DNA of 64,000 bases, taken from Candidatus Pedobacter colombiensis. GTDB lineage: Bacteria; Bacteroidota; Bacteroidia; Sphingobacteriales; Sphingobacteriaceae. Both the position numbers and the translations under genes were made by a program. Location of the stretch: the NCBI GenBank assembly GCA_029202485.1, contig CP119313.1:4774001-4838000 (forward strand), given 5' to 3'. Within the stretch, counting starts at the first letter, position 1, and the number at the start of each line of letters is the position of its first letter. Positions 18,427 through 27,593 of this stretch are shown here, in pieces. Under the pieces are notes generated by a model. It did no database searches and had not been told where the DNA came from. It worked only from the letters and a program-made list of their open reading frames with translations.

Positions 18427-18918
18427 CTAAAAAAGTCCTTTCAATTTATCAATGATTCCACCGCCTGATTCTCCCTCTTTACCCCCGCTGAACAGATTGG
18501 TGATGTCAGATAACTGAAACTTGCCATCTGGTCCCGATATCTTACTAATTATATCCTGAATATTAAATGAACTATCATTAGGGTCATTTGTCTTATTCAC
18601 AAATTTTCCAACAATATTAGGAATCACAGAAGAAGCTATATTTTTGGCCGATTCCAAATTGATACCCATCCCCGCCAGTTTATCCGTAAAACCAGCCGTG
18701 GCAGCCTGTGCAACCGAACTACCTTCTGGATTCCCTCCCTTAAAGGAATCCACAAGACTACTTAAGTTTCCAGATGATAGGTGTTGTTTAATTGCATCAA
18801 CAATCGACCCCGAAGCAGCTGAAATAGCCGCTTCATTTTGCTCGTTCGGAACTTCACTATTGTTTACAATAGCGTCCTGAACATTTTCCTTTACCAATTG
18901 ATTTAAATTGTCTAACAT
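18427..18918 (-). CDS. Conserved small protein, DUF937-like
   Basis: This 163-residue protein has no signal peptide or membrane helix. It is helical, low in aromatics, and Gly/Ser/Asn rich, with NIASSVIPNIVGKFV in the middle and a glycine-rich tail (SGGKEGESGGGIID) ending in an amphipathic KLKGLF. This resembles proteins annotated as DUF937/YidB-like or simply hypothetical in Sphingobacteriaceae; the family call is tentative. It is a single gene with its own terminator. Confidence 0.6.
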   Translation of the reverse strand: MLDNLNQLVKENVQDAIVNNSEVPNEQNEAAISAASGSIVDAIKQHLSSGNLSSLVDSFKGGNPEGSSVAQAATAGFTDKLAGMGINLESAKNIASSVIPNIVGKFVNKTNDPNDSSFNIQDIISKISGPDGKFQLSDITNLFSGGKEGESGGGIIDKLKGLF

Positions 18919-19149
18919 AGGTGTTTTTTTAAAAGGTTTTATAATCTAATCTACCGCTAATAATCTGTCCTTGCTAACAAACAGCGCATTAGGCGATTGT
19001 GTTTCAGAGCATTGTCCTGCAGCTTACCCAACATGAAACTTCAAGCCCTACCCAGTCCTATAACATCTCGCATACTTTATTGTTATTAAATAGATATAGA
19101 ATTATATGAAATAAAATAAACCATTACATTTACAAAAACATTAACCATT

Positions 19150-20796
19150 ATGCTACCAACAGTAAACTTCACAGAAACAGCTGCGTATAAGTACCTTGCC
19201 GATCATTTCATCGACCTAAACAAGAAGAGTCTTAAAGAACTTTTCACGGAAGATGAAGCCCGATTTGAGAAATTTTCCCTTTTGTTTGAGGACATTCTGG
19301 TAGATTATTCTAAAAATAGAATAGACGACACCACCATTGCATTACTCATACAATTGGCCAGAGAGTGCAAATTGGACGAAGCCATTAAGGCAATGTTTAG
19401 CGGAGAAAAGATCAACCAAACAGAAGGCAGACCGGTATTGCATATCGCATTGCGAAACCTAAGCAATGAAGAAATCCTGGTGGATGGTAAAAATGTAGTA
19501 CCTGAAGTAAACAAGGTGCTCGATAAGATGGAGAAGTTCAGTCAGCAGATTATCTCTGGAAGCTGGAAAGGGTATACCGGGAAAGCCATTACCGATGTGG
19601 TAAATATTGGCATCGGAGGTTCTGATTTGGGCCCGGTAATGGTTACTGAAGCTTTAAAAGCATACAAGAATCACCTAAACATGCATTTCGTATCCAATAT
19701 TGACGGTACACATATTGTAGAAACTCTGAAAGCTGTTGATCCTGAAACCACATTGTTCCTGATTGCCTCCAAAACTTTCACTACACAGGAAACCATGACA
19801 AACGCCAATACTGCGCGGGATTGGTTCCTCGAAAATGGAGCAAAAAATGAAGATATAGCCAAACACTTCGCTGCATTGTCTACCAACGAAAAAGATGTAG
19901 CAGCATTTGGTATTGATACCGATAACATGTTCGAATTCTGGGACTGGGTAGGCGGCAGGTATTCATTATGGAGTGCGATCGGCCTTCCTATTGCCTTAAG
20001 CATTGGCTTCGATAACTTTAAACAACTACTTGCCGGAGCTCATGCTGCTGATCAGCATTTTGAAAGCGCCGAGTTTGAGATCAATGTACCGGTAATACTG
20101 GCCTTGATCGGCGTATGGTATATTAATTTCTTTGATGCAGAAACACAGGCCATCTTACCTTACGATCAATATATGCATCGTTTTGCGGCTTATTTCCAAC
20201 AAGGAGATATGGAAAGTAATGGAAAACATGTAGACCGTAATGGAAATGATGTGACGTATGAAACAGGTCCAATTATCTGGGGCGAGCCTGGAACGAATGG
20301 ACAACATGCTTTCTATCAACTGATTCATCAGGGTACGCGCATTATCCCTTGTGATTTTATAGCCCCTGCACAAAGTTTAAACCCAATAGGAAACCACCAT
20401 CCTATCTTACTTTCAAACTTCTTTGCACAAACGGAGGCCCTTATGAATGGTAAAACCAAAGAAGAAGTCGTTACCGAACTAAAGAAAGAGGGTAAATCTG
20501 ATGCAGAAATCGAAAAACTAGCCCCATTCAAAGTATTTGAAGGAAACAGACCAACCAATTCAATCCTGCTGAAGAAAGTTACGCCATATAGCCTTGGAAA
20601 CCTGATTGCCATATATGAGCACAAGATATTTGTACAGGGCATCATCTGGAATATATTCAGTTTTGATCAATGGGGTGTAGAATTGGGCAAACAGCTTGCG
20701 AAGAGCATCTTACCGGAACTGGATGGCAATGCGGCTATCACTTCTCATGACGGATCTACCAACGGACTAATTAATCAGTATAAGAGCTGGAGATAA
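19150..20796 (+). CDS. pgi: Glucose-6-phosphate isomerase
   Basis: This 548-residue protein has two SIS domains. It interconverts glucose-6-phosphate and fructose-6-phosphate in glycolysis and gluconeogenesis. Characteristic motifs are NIGIGGSDLGP (about 152-162), ASKTFTTQETMTNA (phosphate binding), GGRYSLWSAIGLP, and near the C-terminus WGVELGKQLAKSILPEL. Length and motifs match the E. coli-type enzyme. It stands alone; the 231 bp upstream show no confident promoter, only a near match TACATTTA about 20 bp before the ATG. Confidence 0.97.
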   Translation: MLPTVNFTETAAYKYLADHFIDLNKKSLKELFTEDEARFEKFSLLFEDILVDYSKNRIDDTTIALLIQLARECKLDEAIKAMFSGEKINQTEGRPVLHIALRNLSNEEILVDGKNVVPEVNKVLDKMEKFSQQIISGSWKGYTGKAITDVVNIGIGGSDLGPVMVTEALKAYKNHLNMHFVSNIDGTHIVETLKAVDPETTLFLIASKTFTTQETMTNANTARDWFLENGAKNEDIAKHFAALSTNEKDVAAFGIDTDNMFEFWDWVGGRYSLWSAIGLPIALSIGFDNFKQLLAGAHAADQHFESAEFEINVPVILALIGVWYINFFDAETQAILPYDQYMHRFAAYFQQGDMESNGKHVDRNGNDVTYETGPIIWGEPGTNGQHAFYQLIHQGTRIIPCDFIAPAQSLNPIGNHHPILLSNFFAQTEALMNGKTKEEVVTELKKEGKSDAEIEKLAPFKVFEGNRPTNSILLKKVTPYSLGNLIAIYEHKIFVQGIIWNIFSFDQWGVELGKQLAKSILPELDGNAAITSHDGSTNGLINQYKSWR

Positions 20797-20953
20797 GGGG
20801 ATCAAACTTTTTTAATGACATTTTGTTCTAATTCAGTATTTTGGATTATATAAACCTGCATGATTTATGGAAAATAACTCGTGCAGGCATCATAATTAAA
20901 AGGGTACATTAATTCGTCCTTAAATATGAAAACAAATCATTAAAAAACGCAAA

Positions 20954-21484
20954 ATGAAAACAGTTAGAAACATTTTAGTATTGGCTACATTGCTGATTGC
21001 AATACAAGTAAACGCGCAAACTGATAAAGCAACTACCATAAAGGTAATTGACAACCAGCATTATATTTTCAATGCTACTTCTGCAATGCCAATGGCGAAT
21101 AACGACGTAAATAGGATTTTAAGCAGAATGCCAGGTAATGGTGGAGGTGGAACAATCCAGCTTTCCGGAGCGCAATACCAACTTATTGTGACTAAAGACA
21201 GCATTGAGGCTTACCTGCCTTATTATGGAAGGGCTTATAGTGCAACCTTAAACCCTGACGATGCAGGTATTAAATTCAAGTCTAAGAATTTTACATATAA
21301 AGCCGAAAAAAAGAAAAAAGGTTCGTGGATAATTACCATGAACTTTAAGGACGCCAAAGATACCCAGTCTATGATTTTAAATGTTTCTGATAATGGATAC
21401 GGTACGCTTAGCGTAAACAGCAACACCAGACAGTCGATATCCTTTAACGGTTTTATTAGCGAACCTAAAGAGAAAAAGGAATAA
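20954..21484 (+). CDS. DUF4251 secreted protein
   Basis: This 176-residue protein has a Sec signal peptide (MKTVRNILVLATLLIAIQVNAQ) and a beta-rich body with DNQHYIFNATSAMPM...LPYYGRAYSATLNPDDAGIKF. That pattern matches the Bacteroidota DUF4251 family of unknown function. The C-terminus is charged (EPKEKKE). A heptad-repeat palindromic element begins directly at the stop codon. A 9-bp hairpin (20855-20887, one wobble) in the spacer after pgi lacks a T-run. Confidence 0.8.
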   Translation: MKTVRNILVLATLLIAIQVNAQTDKATTIKVIDNQHYIFNATSAMPMANNDVNRILSRMPGNGGGGTIQLSGAQYQLIVTKDSIEAYLPYYGRAYSATLNPDDAGIKFKSKNFTYKAEKKKKGSWIITMNFKDAKDTQSMILNVSDNGYGTLSVNSNTRQSISFNGFISEPKEKKE

Positions 21485-21598
21485 AGAGCAAGGATTAAAG
21501 AACCAGGAATAAAGAGCAAGGATGAAGGAGCAAAGACATTGGGCGCTTAGTCTTTCATCCTTGTTCCTTGCTCCTTCATCCTTATTCCCAAATCCTTA
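21483..21598. repeat. Heptad palindromic element 1
   Basis: The left arm has eight in-phase 7-bp units from 21483 to 21538 (AAAGAGC, AAGGATT, AAAGAAC, CAGGAAT, AAAGAGC, AAGGATG, AAGGAGC, AAAGACA). The right arm carries seven complementary units from 21549 to 21597 (CATCCTT, GCTCCTT and similar). The apex is TTGGGCGCTT. It fills the gap between two convergent genes and supplies the stop codon of the minus-strand cyclase gene. See the related elements near 48261, 55426 and 60839. Confidence 0.85.
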
Positions 21599-22690
21599 TT
21601 TTTTAGGCACTAATTTTACTTCAAATAGCTTAGGCCATTTCTTTCCGGTAACAAACAAGCGCTTACCTACAACATCCCAGGCGATGCCATTCAGTACGTT
21701 ATTTGCGCGCTCCTCGCCATCTTTAAAGTAATCAGCTGGCAACAACCCCGAAAAATCAATTTCTTTCTCTACAACGCCTGATTTAGGGTCAATCACTATA
21801 ATAATATTTTTAGTATATACATTGGCATAAATCTTACCATCAATGTACTCCAATTCATTCAGTGAATCTACAGGGCCATTATTGTCATACACATCTATAG
21901 ACCTTTCTTCTTTATAAGTATCTTTATTCAGAAACCAGAGCTTATTAGTTCCATCTGATTTAATCAGTTGAGTCCCATCAAAACAAAGGCCCCAGCCTTC
22001 CATGCTTGCCTGATATGGAAATGTGGATAATTGCTTAAATGATTTTGCATCAAATATCAATCCTAAACGATTTTGCCACGTCAGCATCACGATTTTATCA
22101 CCTACCAGACTTGATCCTTCGCCAAAATACTGATCATCCAATTTAATCTGTTGCAATACTTTCCCAGATTTTACATCTACCCAACGTAGGGTTGAATGTT
22201 TTTCCTGTCCAGTACTTTCCAAAAACCGACCATTATGGTATTCCAGACCTTGTGTATAAGCCGAAGTATCGTGCGGCATGGTATTGATTACCTTATATCC
22301 ATACAGCTCCGGTTTAACCGCCGATTTAAGCTCTATATTGATCGTTAGGGTATCTTTAACTGTTCCATTGTCTACAACAGCAGTAATTAGCTTATACCCC
22401 AACGACAGACCTGCAGTACTTACAGAAATCGCATCAGCGTTATTCTTTATACCTACTTCCTTGCCATCCAATAAATAGGTCGCAGAAGTCACATGTGCTC
22501 CTTCCGGAACATCCAGTGCAATTTTTACTTCATCACCAAGTCCAAAAGACTGGCCCTGCTCAGGCAACCTAAATGAAAAAGCCGGAGCAGATGATTTTTC
22601 CTTGCAGGAAATCACAAACAATAAACTAAATAACAAGCAAACGACAGGCATTGCTTTACTAAATGTACTTTTAACTTGGCCAGAATGCAT
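21596..22690 (-). CDS. Glutaminyl-peptide cyclotransferase, lipoprotein
   Basis: The start at 22690 (MHSGQVKSTFSKAMPVV) gives a lipoprotein signal with FVISC as lipobox (364 residues); a shorter start at 22651 is possible. After an Ig-like N-terminal part comes the beta-propeller of the plant-type glutaminyl cyclase family, with YTQGLEYHNGRFLESTG, LTWQNRLGLIFD, EGWGLCFDGTQL and LNELEYIDGKIYANV. It would cyclise N-terminal Gln to pyroglutamate on exported proteins. It overlaps the upstream yraN by 20 bp and is the last gene of the dnaG-yraN group. Its stop codon is contributed by a heptad-repeat element. Confidence 0.88.
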   Translation of the reverse strand: MHSGQVKSTFSKAMPVVCLLFSLLFVISCKEKSSAPAFSFRLPEQGQSFGLGDEVKIALDVPEGAHVTSATYLLDGKEVGIKNNADAISVSTAGLSLGYKLITAVVDNGTVKDTLTINIELKSAVKPELYGYKVINTMPHDTSAYTQGLEYHNGRFLESTGQEKHSTLRWVDVKSGKVLQQIKLDDQYFGEGSSLVGDKIVMLTWQNRLGLIFDAKSFKQLSTFPYQASMEGWGLCFDGTQLIKSDGTNKLWFLNKDTYKEERSIDVYDNNGPVDSLNELEYIDGKIYANVYTKNIIIVIDPKSGVVEKEIDFSGLLPADYFKDGEERANNVLNGIAWDVVGKRLFVTGKKWPKLFEVKLVPKK

Positions 22691-23033
22691 CTTCAATATG
22701 ATTAATTTTATAAAGGTGTTTATTTTCAAAAACAATTGCAATAATGTCAAAACGAATCTCTCCTTCATGCTGCTTCATTTCTATATAGGCTGAAGAGGCA
22801 AACTCAAGCTGCTTCTCCTTTTTATAATTCACAAATTCCTCAGGTTGCCCATAATCTACTGAAGTACGTGTTTTCACTTCGACAAAAACAATGGTCCCCT
22901 GCAGATCTGCAATTATATCTACTTCCGCTCTTGCACATTTCCAGTTCGTATTTAAAATCCTATAACCGGAATTCTCCAGATAAGCTACAGCAATTTCTTC
23001 GCCCCGTTTACCCAGATCATTGTGCGTTGCCAT
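22671..23033 (-). CDS. yraN: YraN family protein (UPF0102)
   Basis: This 120-residue protein shows the YraN nuclease-like fold: GKRGEEIAVAYLENSGYRIL, then EVDIIADLQGTIVFVEVKTR with the D/E-x-K residues of the restriction-endonuclease-like core. The biochemical role is not established in most bacteria. It lies 2 bp downstream of dnaG. Confidence 0.9.
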   Translation of the reverse strand: MATHNDLGKRGEEIAVAYLENSGYRILNTNWKCARAEVDIIADLQGTIVFVEVKTRTSVDYGQPEEFVNYKKEKQLEFASSAYIEMKQHEGEIRFDIIAIVFENKHLYKINHIEDAFWPS

Positions 23034-23035
23034 CT

Positions 23036-25024
23036 CTATTTTAAGATTGTAATGCCTAAATGTTTAGAAATCTCCTTCTCCACCCCTTTCATCGCCACAA
23101 ATCTTTGCATTAAAATCTCTATATTCACAGGGTCTACTTCCGTTTTAATTTCGTGAGCAATATCGGAAAGAATTCCTGCTATTTTGGCTTTTTTCAAGTG
23201 AAATAAACCACCCAAAATAGTCGCTTTCAAGTTTTCACTTTCATCCTTAACATAAATATTATGTTTAGCCTCCCAATTCTCACTTAAGATGTAGGGCGAT
23301 GTGGAAAGCGTAATCGCAAGGTCCGCAATTTCACGATCCTGACTTTTTATAAATTGACTGGCAACAGGCAAGTGCCCATTTTCAATTTCCTCCCTATAGT
23401 TTTCAATAATACGGTTACAGAGCCTATCTTCGAAGACCACATCCGTTAAATTCTGGATAATAAACGATCCAATATACATATTATCGATACCATCCCAGGT
23501 AACCAACTCGTGGCCAAATGCCAACAATAACCGTACAATTTCCCGTTCCTGAATCTGATCATTGCTGGCTTGAGCTGTTGGAGCAGGCGCCTCATAAGGG
23601 CCAGAGCTTTCAAACAGGTTATCTGGCGGTCCATCTTCGTAAGGCTGATAGGCGTTGTTTTGATGTTGCTGAAAAGACTGTGTCTGCGGACTTGGAGTAT
23701 TCCCGGAAGCTTTCTTAAACTTTGCAATCCGCATTTTGCTGAGTTCAGACAGTAATGTCTTTTCCTCAACCTGCAATAAACTGCTACATTCTCTTATAAA
23801 AACTGCTGCCTTAATCTCATCTGGGATCTTGGCAATACTTTCTATGATATCTCTGATGATGCCAGCCCTTTTTATTGGGTCGGTACCAGCCTCTTTAAGT
23901 AAGATATTGGCTTTATATAAAATAAAGTCCCTGCGGTTACTCTCTATGTATTTTTTAAACTCTCCAGATCCTACATGGTGCATATAAGAATCCGGATCAT
24001 GGCCATCCGGAAAAAGCACAACTTTAACATTGAGCCCCTCTTCCAGGATCATATCCAATCCACGCAAAGAGGCCTTTATCCCCGCAGCATCCCCGTCATA
24101 AAGAATAGTCACATTCTCTGTAAATCTACCAATCAACCGGATCTGCTCAGTGGTTAAAGAAGTACCTGATGAAGCCACCACATTCTCTATCCCAGCCTGG
24201 TGCACAGCCAGTACATCTGCATAACCCTCGACCAGATAGCAATTGTCGAATTCCCTAATGGCCTTCTTTGCATGATACAAACCATACAACACATTAGATT
24301 TGTGGTAAATATCACTCTCCGGAGAGTTTACGTACTTAGGAACATTCTTATCCGTTTTTAAAGTCCGCCCACCAAAGCCAATTACCCGACCTGTAAAGTT
24401 GTGAATAGGAAACAATACCCGACCTCTAAAGCGGTCATATAACTTGCCTTTATCATTTCTGATGGCCAGTCCTGTTTTTTCAAGGTATTCTTCCTTATGT
24501 CCGGCAGCAACTGAACTTTGAATCAGCGCATCCCATGAATCGGGTGAATAACCTACCTGGAATTTCTTTAAAATATCCTCCCTAAAGCCACGCTCTTTAA
24601 AATAGCTTAATCCTATTGCACGGCCATCACTACCCGTCCACAACTCATTGGAGAAATAGTTGGCGGCGTATTCGGAAACAATGTATAAACTTTCACGCGC
24701 ATTCTGGGCTTCAATATTTTGGGGCGACTGTACCGTCTCCTCTACCTCAATATTGTATTTCTGCGCAAGGTATTTCAGTGCCTCCGGGTAAGAATACTTC
24801 TCGTGGTCCATAATAAAATGGACCGAATCTCCCCCTTTACCACAACCAAAGCACTTATAAATCCCTTTAGTAACTGAAACGTTAAAAGAAGGTGTTTTCT
24901 CATTATGAAAAGGGCAGTTCCCAATTAAACTGGTACCCCGCTTCTTTAGCGCAACAAAATCACCCACCACCTCTTCAATGCGGGCAGTGTCCATTATTTT
25001 GTTGATCGTATCCTGATTAATCAT
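23036..25024 (-). CDS. dnaG: DNA primase
   Basis: This 662-residue protein synthesises RNA primers at the replication fork. The N-terminal CHC2 zinc ribbon is visible (C37, H40, C58, C61 in NCPFH...KCFGC). The TOPRIM domain has YLVEGYADVLAVHQAG (about 258-273) and ILYDGDAAGIKA. The C-terminal helicase-binding region after about residue 430 is diverged, with a Gln/Pro-rich linker (PSPQTQSFQQHQ) typical of Bacteroidota primases. It is likely co-transcribed with the serine hydrolase upstream (29 bp). Confidence 0.96.
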   Translation of the reverse strand: MINQDTINKIMDTARIEEVVGDFVALKKRGTSLIGNCPFHNEKTPSFNVSVTKGIYKCFGCGKGGDSVHFIMDHEKYSYPEALKYLAQKYNIEVEETVQSPQNIEAQNARESLYIVSEYAANYFSNELWTGSDGRAIGLSYFKERGFREDILKKFQVGYSPDSWDALIQSSVAAGHKEEYLEKTGLAIRNDKGKLYDRFRGRVLFPIHNFTGRVIGFGGRTLKTDKNVPKYVNSPESDIYHKSNVLYGLYHAKKAIREFDNCYLVEGYADVLAVHQAGIENVVASSGTSLTTEQIRLIGRFTENVTILYDGDAAGIKASLRGLDMILEEGLNVKVVLFPDGHDPDSYMHHVGSGEFKKYIESNRRDFILYKANILLKEAGTDPIKRAGIIRDIIESIAKIPDEIKAAVFIRECSSLLQVEEKTLLSELSKMRIAKFKKASGNTPSPQTQSFQQHQNNAYQPYEDGPPDNLFESSGPYEAPAPTAQASNDQIQEREIVRLLLAFGHELVTWDGIDNMYIGSFIIQNLTDVVFEDRLCNRIIENYREEIENGHLPVASQFIKSQDREIADLAITLSTSPYILSENWEAKHNIYVKDESENLKATILGGLFHLKKAKIAGILSDIAHEIKTEVDPVNIEILMQRFVAMKGVEKEISKHLGITILK

Positions 25025-25053
25025 TCCTTCCTCTTCCTCCTGTCAATTGTAAA

Positions 25054-26613
25054 TTATTTTTTATTAATTCTGCTGAAATCCAAATCCTGGAAATCATAGC
25101 TAAAGTCTGTCAATGGTGAAATAGCTTCCATTTTTATTCCGCTTGCCTGCCCATCTTTTCCTAAAGCAAAAATAACATAAGCATCCGCATTCATGCTACT
25201 GTCATTCCATTTTACAATAAACGTATTTCCTTTATAAAAGGACATCTTCCCTTTTAATTTAGGAGATTTAATCGCTTGAAACCATAAATCGGCTCCATTT
25301 TTAACCACATTAATTTCCCCAAACCAGTCATCTCTAAATTTTCCAGTATATATATCCAGATCGGGTTTGGCGATGTTCTTATTTTGTGCCGCCGCAATAT
25401 CAGCCCAAACTTTTTTAGTTATGGCCTCGCCCTCTTCATGACTTTTTAATTCATTGGTTCTATATTGCTTGATACGGTCCTTTCCCTTAATACCAAAATA
25501 TCCATCTTTAATAGAATTCGTAATTGCTGTAAAAGCTGCTCCGGACTCTTGATTGGTCAGGACAATAATACCCAACTTAAGTTCCGGAATTAGCGTTACC
25601 TGAGTTACAATGCCTCCAAGGCCACCTGTATGTGATGCTTGCAAATAACCATTCACATCACTCAAAAACCAACCTAAGCCGTAGCTGTTAAAATGCGTGT
25701 TGTAGGGCGATCCACCACCCATAATGGTTTGCGGACTCCACATTTCCTGATGCGATGCAGCTGTAAATATCTTTTTACTCAGATTTTCTCCGTATTTACC
25801 ATCATTCAATTGCATAACTGCCCATTTACTCATTTCAGCTACATTAGACCAAATCCCGCCCGCTGCATTCGCAATAGAGGTAAATTCCTTCCCAATCACA
25901 GTGATTTTACCATTAACAGGAGCGTGCGCATCGATTGAATTTCTATTGTCTTTTAAACGCGAATAATCTGCTGCACTTTCGGTCATGCCTAATGGCCTCA
26001 TGATCCGCTGCTCGATAAAGTCTTCCCAGGTCATGCCAGATACCTTTGCCAAAACCTCTCCAGCCACCACATACAACAGGTTATCATAATCAAACTTGGT
26101 TCTAAATCCTGATACAGGTTTCAAAAACCTTAAATTATGAATCAGTTCCGCTTTAGTTACAGTAGTAGAATCTGGCCAGATCATCAAATCGCCGGCACCA
26201 AGCCCCAGTCCGCTTCGATGTGTCAACAAATCCCTAACGGTGAACTCCTGAGTTACATAAGGATTATACATTTTAAAGTCAGCGATCAGGTCTACCACCT
26301 TATCATCCCAGCGCAACTTCCCTTCATCAACCAGAATAGCCAGGCCCGCGGCAGTAAAGGCTTTACTATTGGACGCAATTCCAAAAAGCGTATGATCCGT
26401 TACAGATGCTTTTGTCTGCAGTGACCGTACACCATAACCTTTGCTGTGAATCACTCTACCATCTTTTACAATAGCAACCGCAATTCCCGGAACATCAAAA
26501 GTAACAAGCGCCTTTTGAACCAGGCTATCTACCTGCGCTGAGCTCAATTGCGCTTTTACAGCAAAGTTAAACAGCAATAAAGCCAGTAAGCCCATGATTT
26601 TGTTTCTATTCAT
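25054..26613 (-). CDS. Secreted serine hydrolase, beta-lactamase class C family
   Basis: This 519-residue protein has a signal peptide (ending VKAQL) and a penicillin-binding/beta-lactamase C fold. The SxxK motif is S81-N-S-K84, the YxN motif is Y176-D-N178, and the downstream HTGG is present (SHTGGLGG). A C-terminal beta-domain of the DUF3471 type follows (IYTGKFRDDWFGEINV...). Such proteins are usually peptidases or esterases rather than true beta-lactamases; the substrate is unknown. It sits 47 bp from the upstream gene and 29 bp before dnaG. Confidence 0.87.
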   Translation of the reverse strand: MNRNKIMGLLALLLFNFAVKAQLSSAQVDSLVQKALVTFDVPGIAVAIVKDGRVIHSKGYGVRSLQTKASVTDHTLFGIASNSKAFTAAGLAILVDEGKLRWDDKVVDLIADFKMYNPYVTQEFTVRDLLTHRSGLGLGAGDLMIWPDSTTVTKAELIHNLRFLKPVSGFRTKFDYDNLLYVVAGEVLAKVSGMTWEDFIEQRIMRPLGMTESAADYSRLKDNRNSIDAHAPVNGKITVIGKEFTSIANAAGGIWSNVAEMSKWAVMQLNDGKYGENLSKKIFTAASHQEMWSPQTIMGGGSPYNTHFNSYGLGWFLSDVNGYLQASHTGGLGGIVTQVTLIPELKLGIIVLTNQESGAAFTAITNSIKDGYFGIKGKDRIKQYRTNELKSHEEGEAITKKVWADIAAAQNKNIAKPDLDIYTGKFRDDWFGEINVVKNGADLWFQAIKSPKLKGKMSFYKGNTFIVKWNDSSMNADAYVIFALGKDGQASGIKMEAISPLTDFSYDFQDLDFSRINKK

Positions 26614-26660
26614 AGAGAAAATACTTGTTTTATAAAGTTATAAAAAAACCTTCTTCTTCG

Positions 26661-27593
26661 TTATTTACCCATGTGGTAATCTCTTTGCAAAACCAACACA
26701 CTAGCCCTTTCCTGCTTCTTCATCGGAACATTCCAATTTCCCTGATAGCTGATCTTGGCAGGCAACTTCTCCTCCCCAAAATAACGCATTTCAATGTTCA
26801 TTTGGACATTGAAATCAAAAAGCATATTGCTGTATTTCATATCCACATATCTACCCAGAATTTCAAAGTTACGCTTATCAAAAATAGTCGTTAGTTCTTT
26901 AATCATTAGGCCATCCTTAGTCCAATTGCTCAGGTCGGGCTTTACCGTAACCTTAAAACGGTAAACAGGAATGGAGTCCAGATACGTTCCGCTATAAAAG
27001 CTATAATCATAATACTGCCGCATATTGGCAGTAAAAATCTCTGTTTTACTACCTATAAAGGGCAATCCCTTAACCGGTCGGCCTGGAGAAAAGATCAATG
27101 TTTTTAATTTGTCTTTATACCCTGCAAGAGCTCCATCTGCCTTCCCAGCAACTGATTCGGAAGAATAGGAAGACTGATAAGCGTTCATAAAAATATAGTC
27201 AAACATCTCAACCGTATAAAGGTCATATTTCCCATTTTTCTTAAAAAGCTTACCGGTATCCTGTTTTACCAGATATTCCAGCCATGGAGCCGAAGCATTC
27301 CGCTTCACCTTACTGTATAAACGCCCGGTTACCTTGTTCTTTTTATCGTACGTGTAAATGTTATTCTCGGCTATAAACGCATATTTCTTCATATTTCGAA
27401 AAGCCTGGTAAAAGCTCGTATCAGAAATCACAGCTCTGATAAAAGTCTCGGCACTTAAACGCTCAGCAGTAATATTTACAGCAGAATCCAGCTGAACGGT
27501 TTTAATCGTATCCGGATTAAAGCGGGGAACCACCTGCCCAAACCCTTTAAAAGACAACACCACCAGAGCTGTAAACAAGAGTAATCTCTTCAT
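26661..27593 (-). CDS. Secreted protein of unknown function
   Basis: This 310-residue protein has a Sec signal peptide (MKRLLLFTALVVLSFKGFGQ). The body contains ERLSAETFIRAVISDTSFYQAF, SVAGKADGALAGYKDKLKTLIFSPGRPVKG and a beta-rich C-terminal half (YRFKVTVKPD, NFEILGRYVDMKYSNMLFDFNV). It resembles conserved Bacteroidota secreted proteins without assigned function; I do not recognise a catalytic motif. The ATG overlaps the stop of the upstream amidohydrolase by one base, implying translational coupling. Confidence 0.8.
   Translation of the reverse strand: MKRLLLFTALVVLSFKGFGQVVPRFNPDTIKTVQLDSAVNITAERLSAETFIRAVISDTSFYQAFRNMKKYAFIAENNIYTYDKKNKVTGRLYSKVKRNASAPWLEYLVKQDTGKLFKKNGKYDLYTVEMFDYIFMNAYQSSYSSESVAGKADGALAGYKDKLKTLIFSPGRPVKGLPFIGSKTEIFTANMRQYYDYSFYSGTYLDSIPVYRFKVTVKPDLSNWTKDGLMIKELTTIFDKRNFEILGRYVDMKYSNMLFDFNVQMNIEMRYFGEEKLPAKISYQGNWNVPMKKQERASVLVLQRDYHMGK

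Noticed and set aside
20855..20887. Hairpin CCTGCATGA/TCGTGCAGG after pgi
   Set aside because: It has a 9-bp stem with one wobble but no T-run; support as a terminator is weak, so it is mentioned only in the neighbouring gene entry.
21522..21731. Plus-strand 69-residue open frame starting in heptad element 1
   Set aside because: It is a translation of the repeat arm followed by antisense of the cyclase gene.
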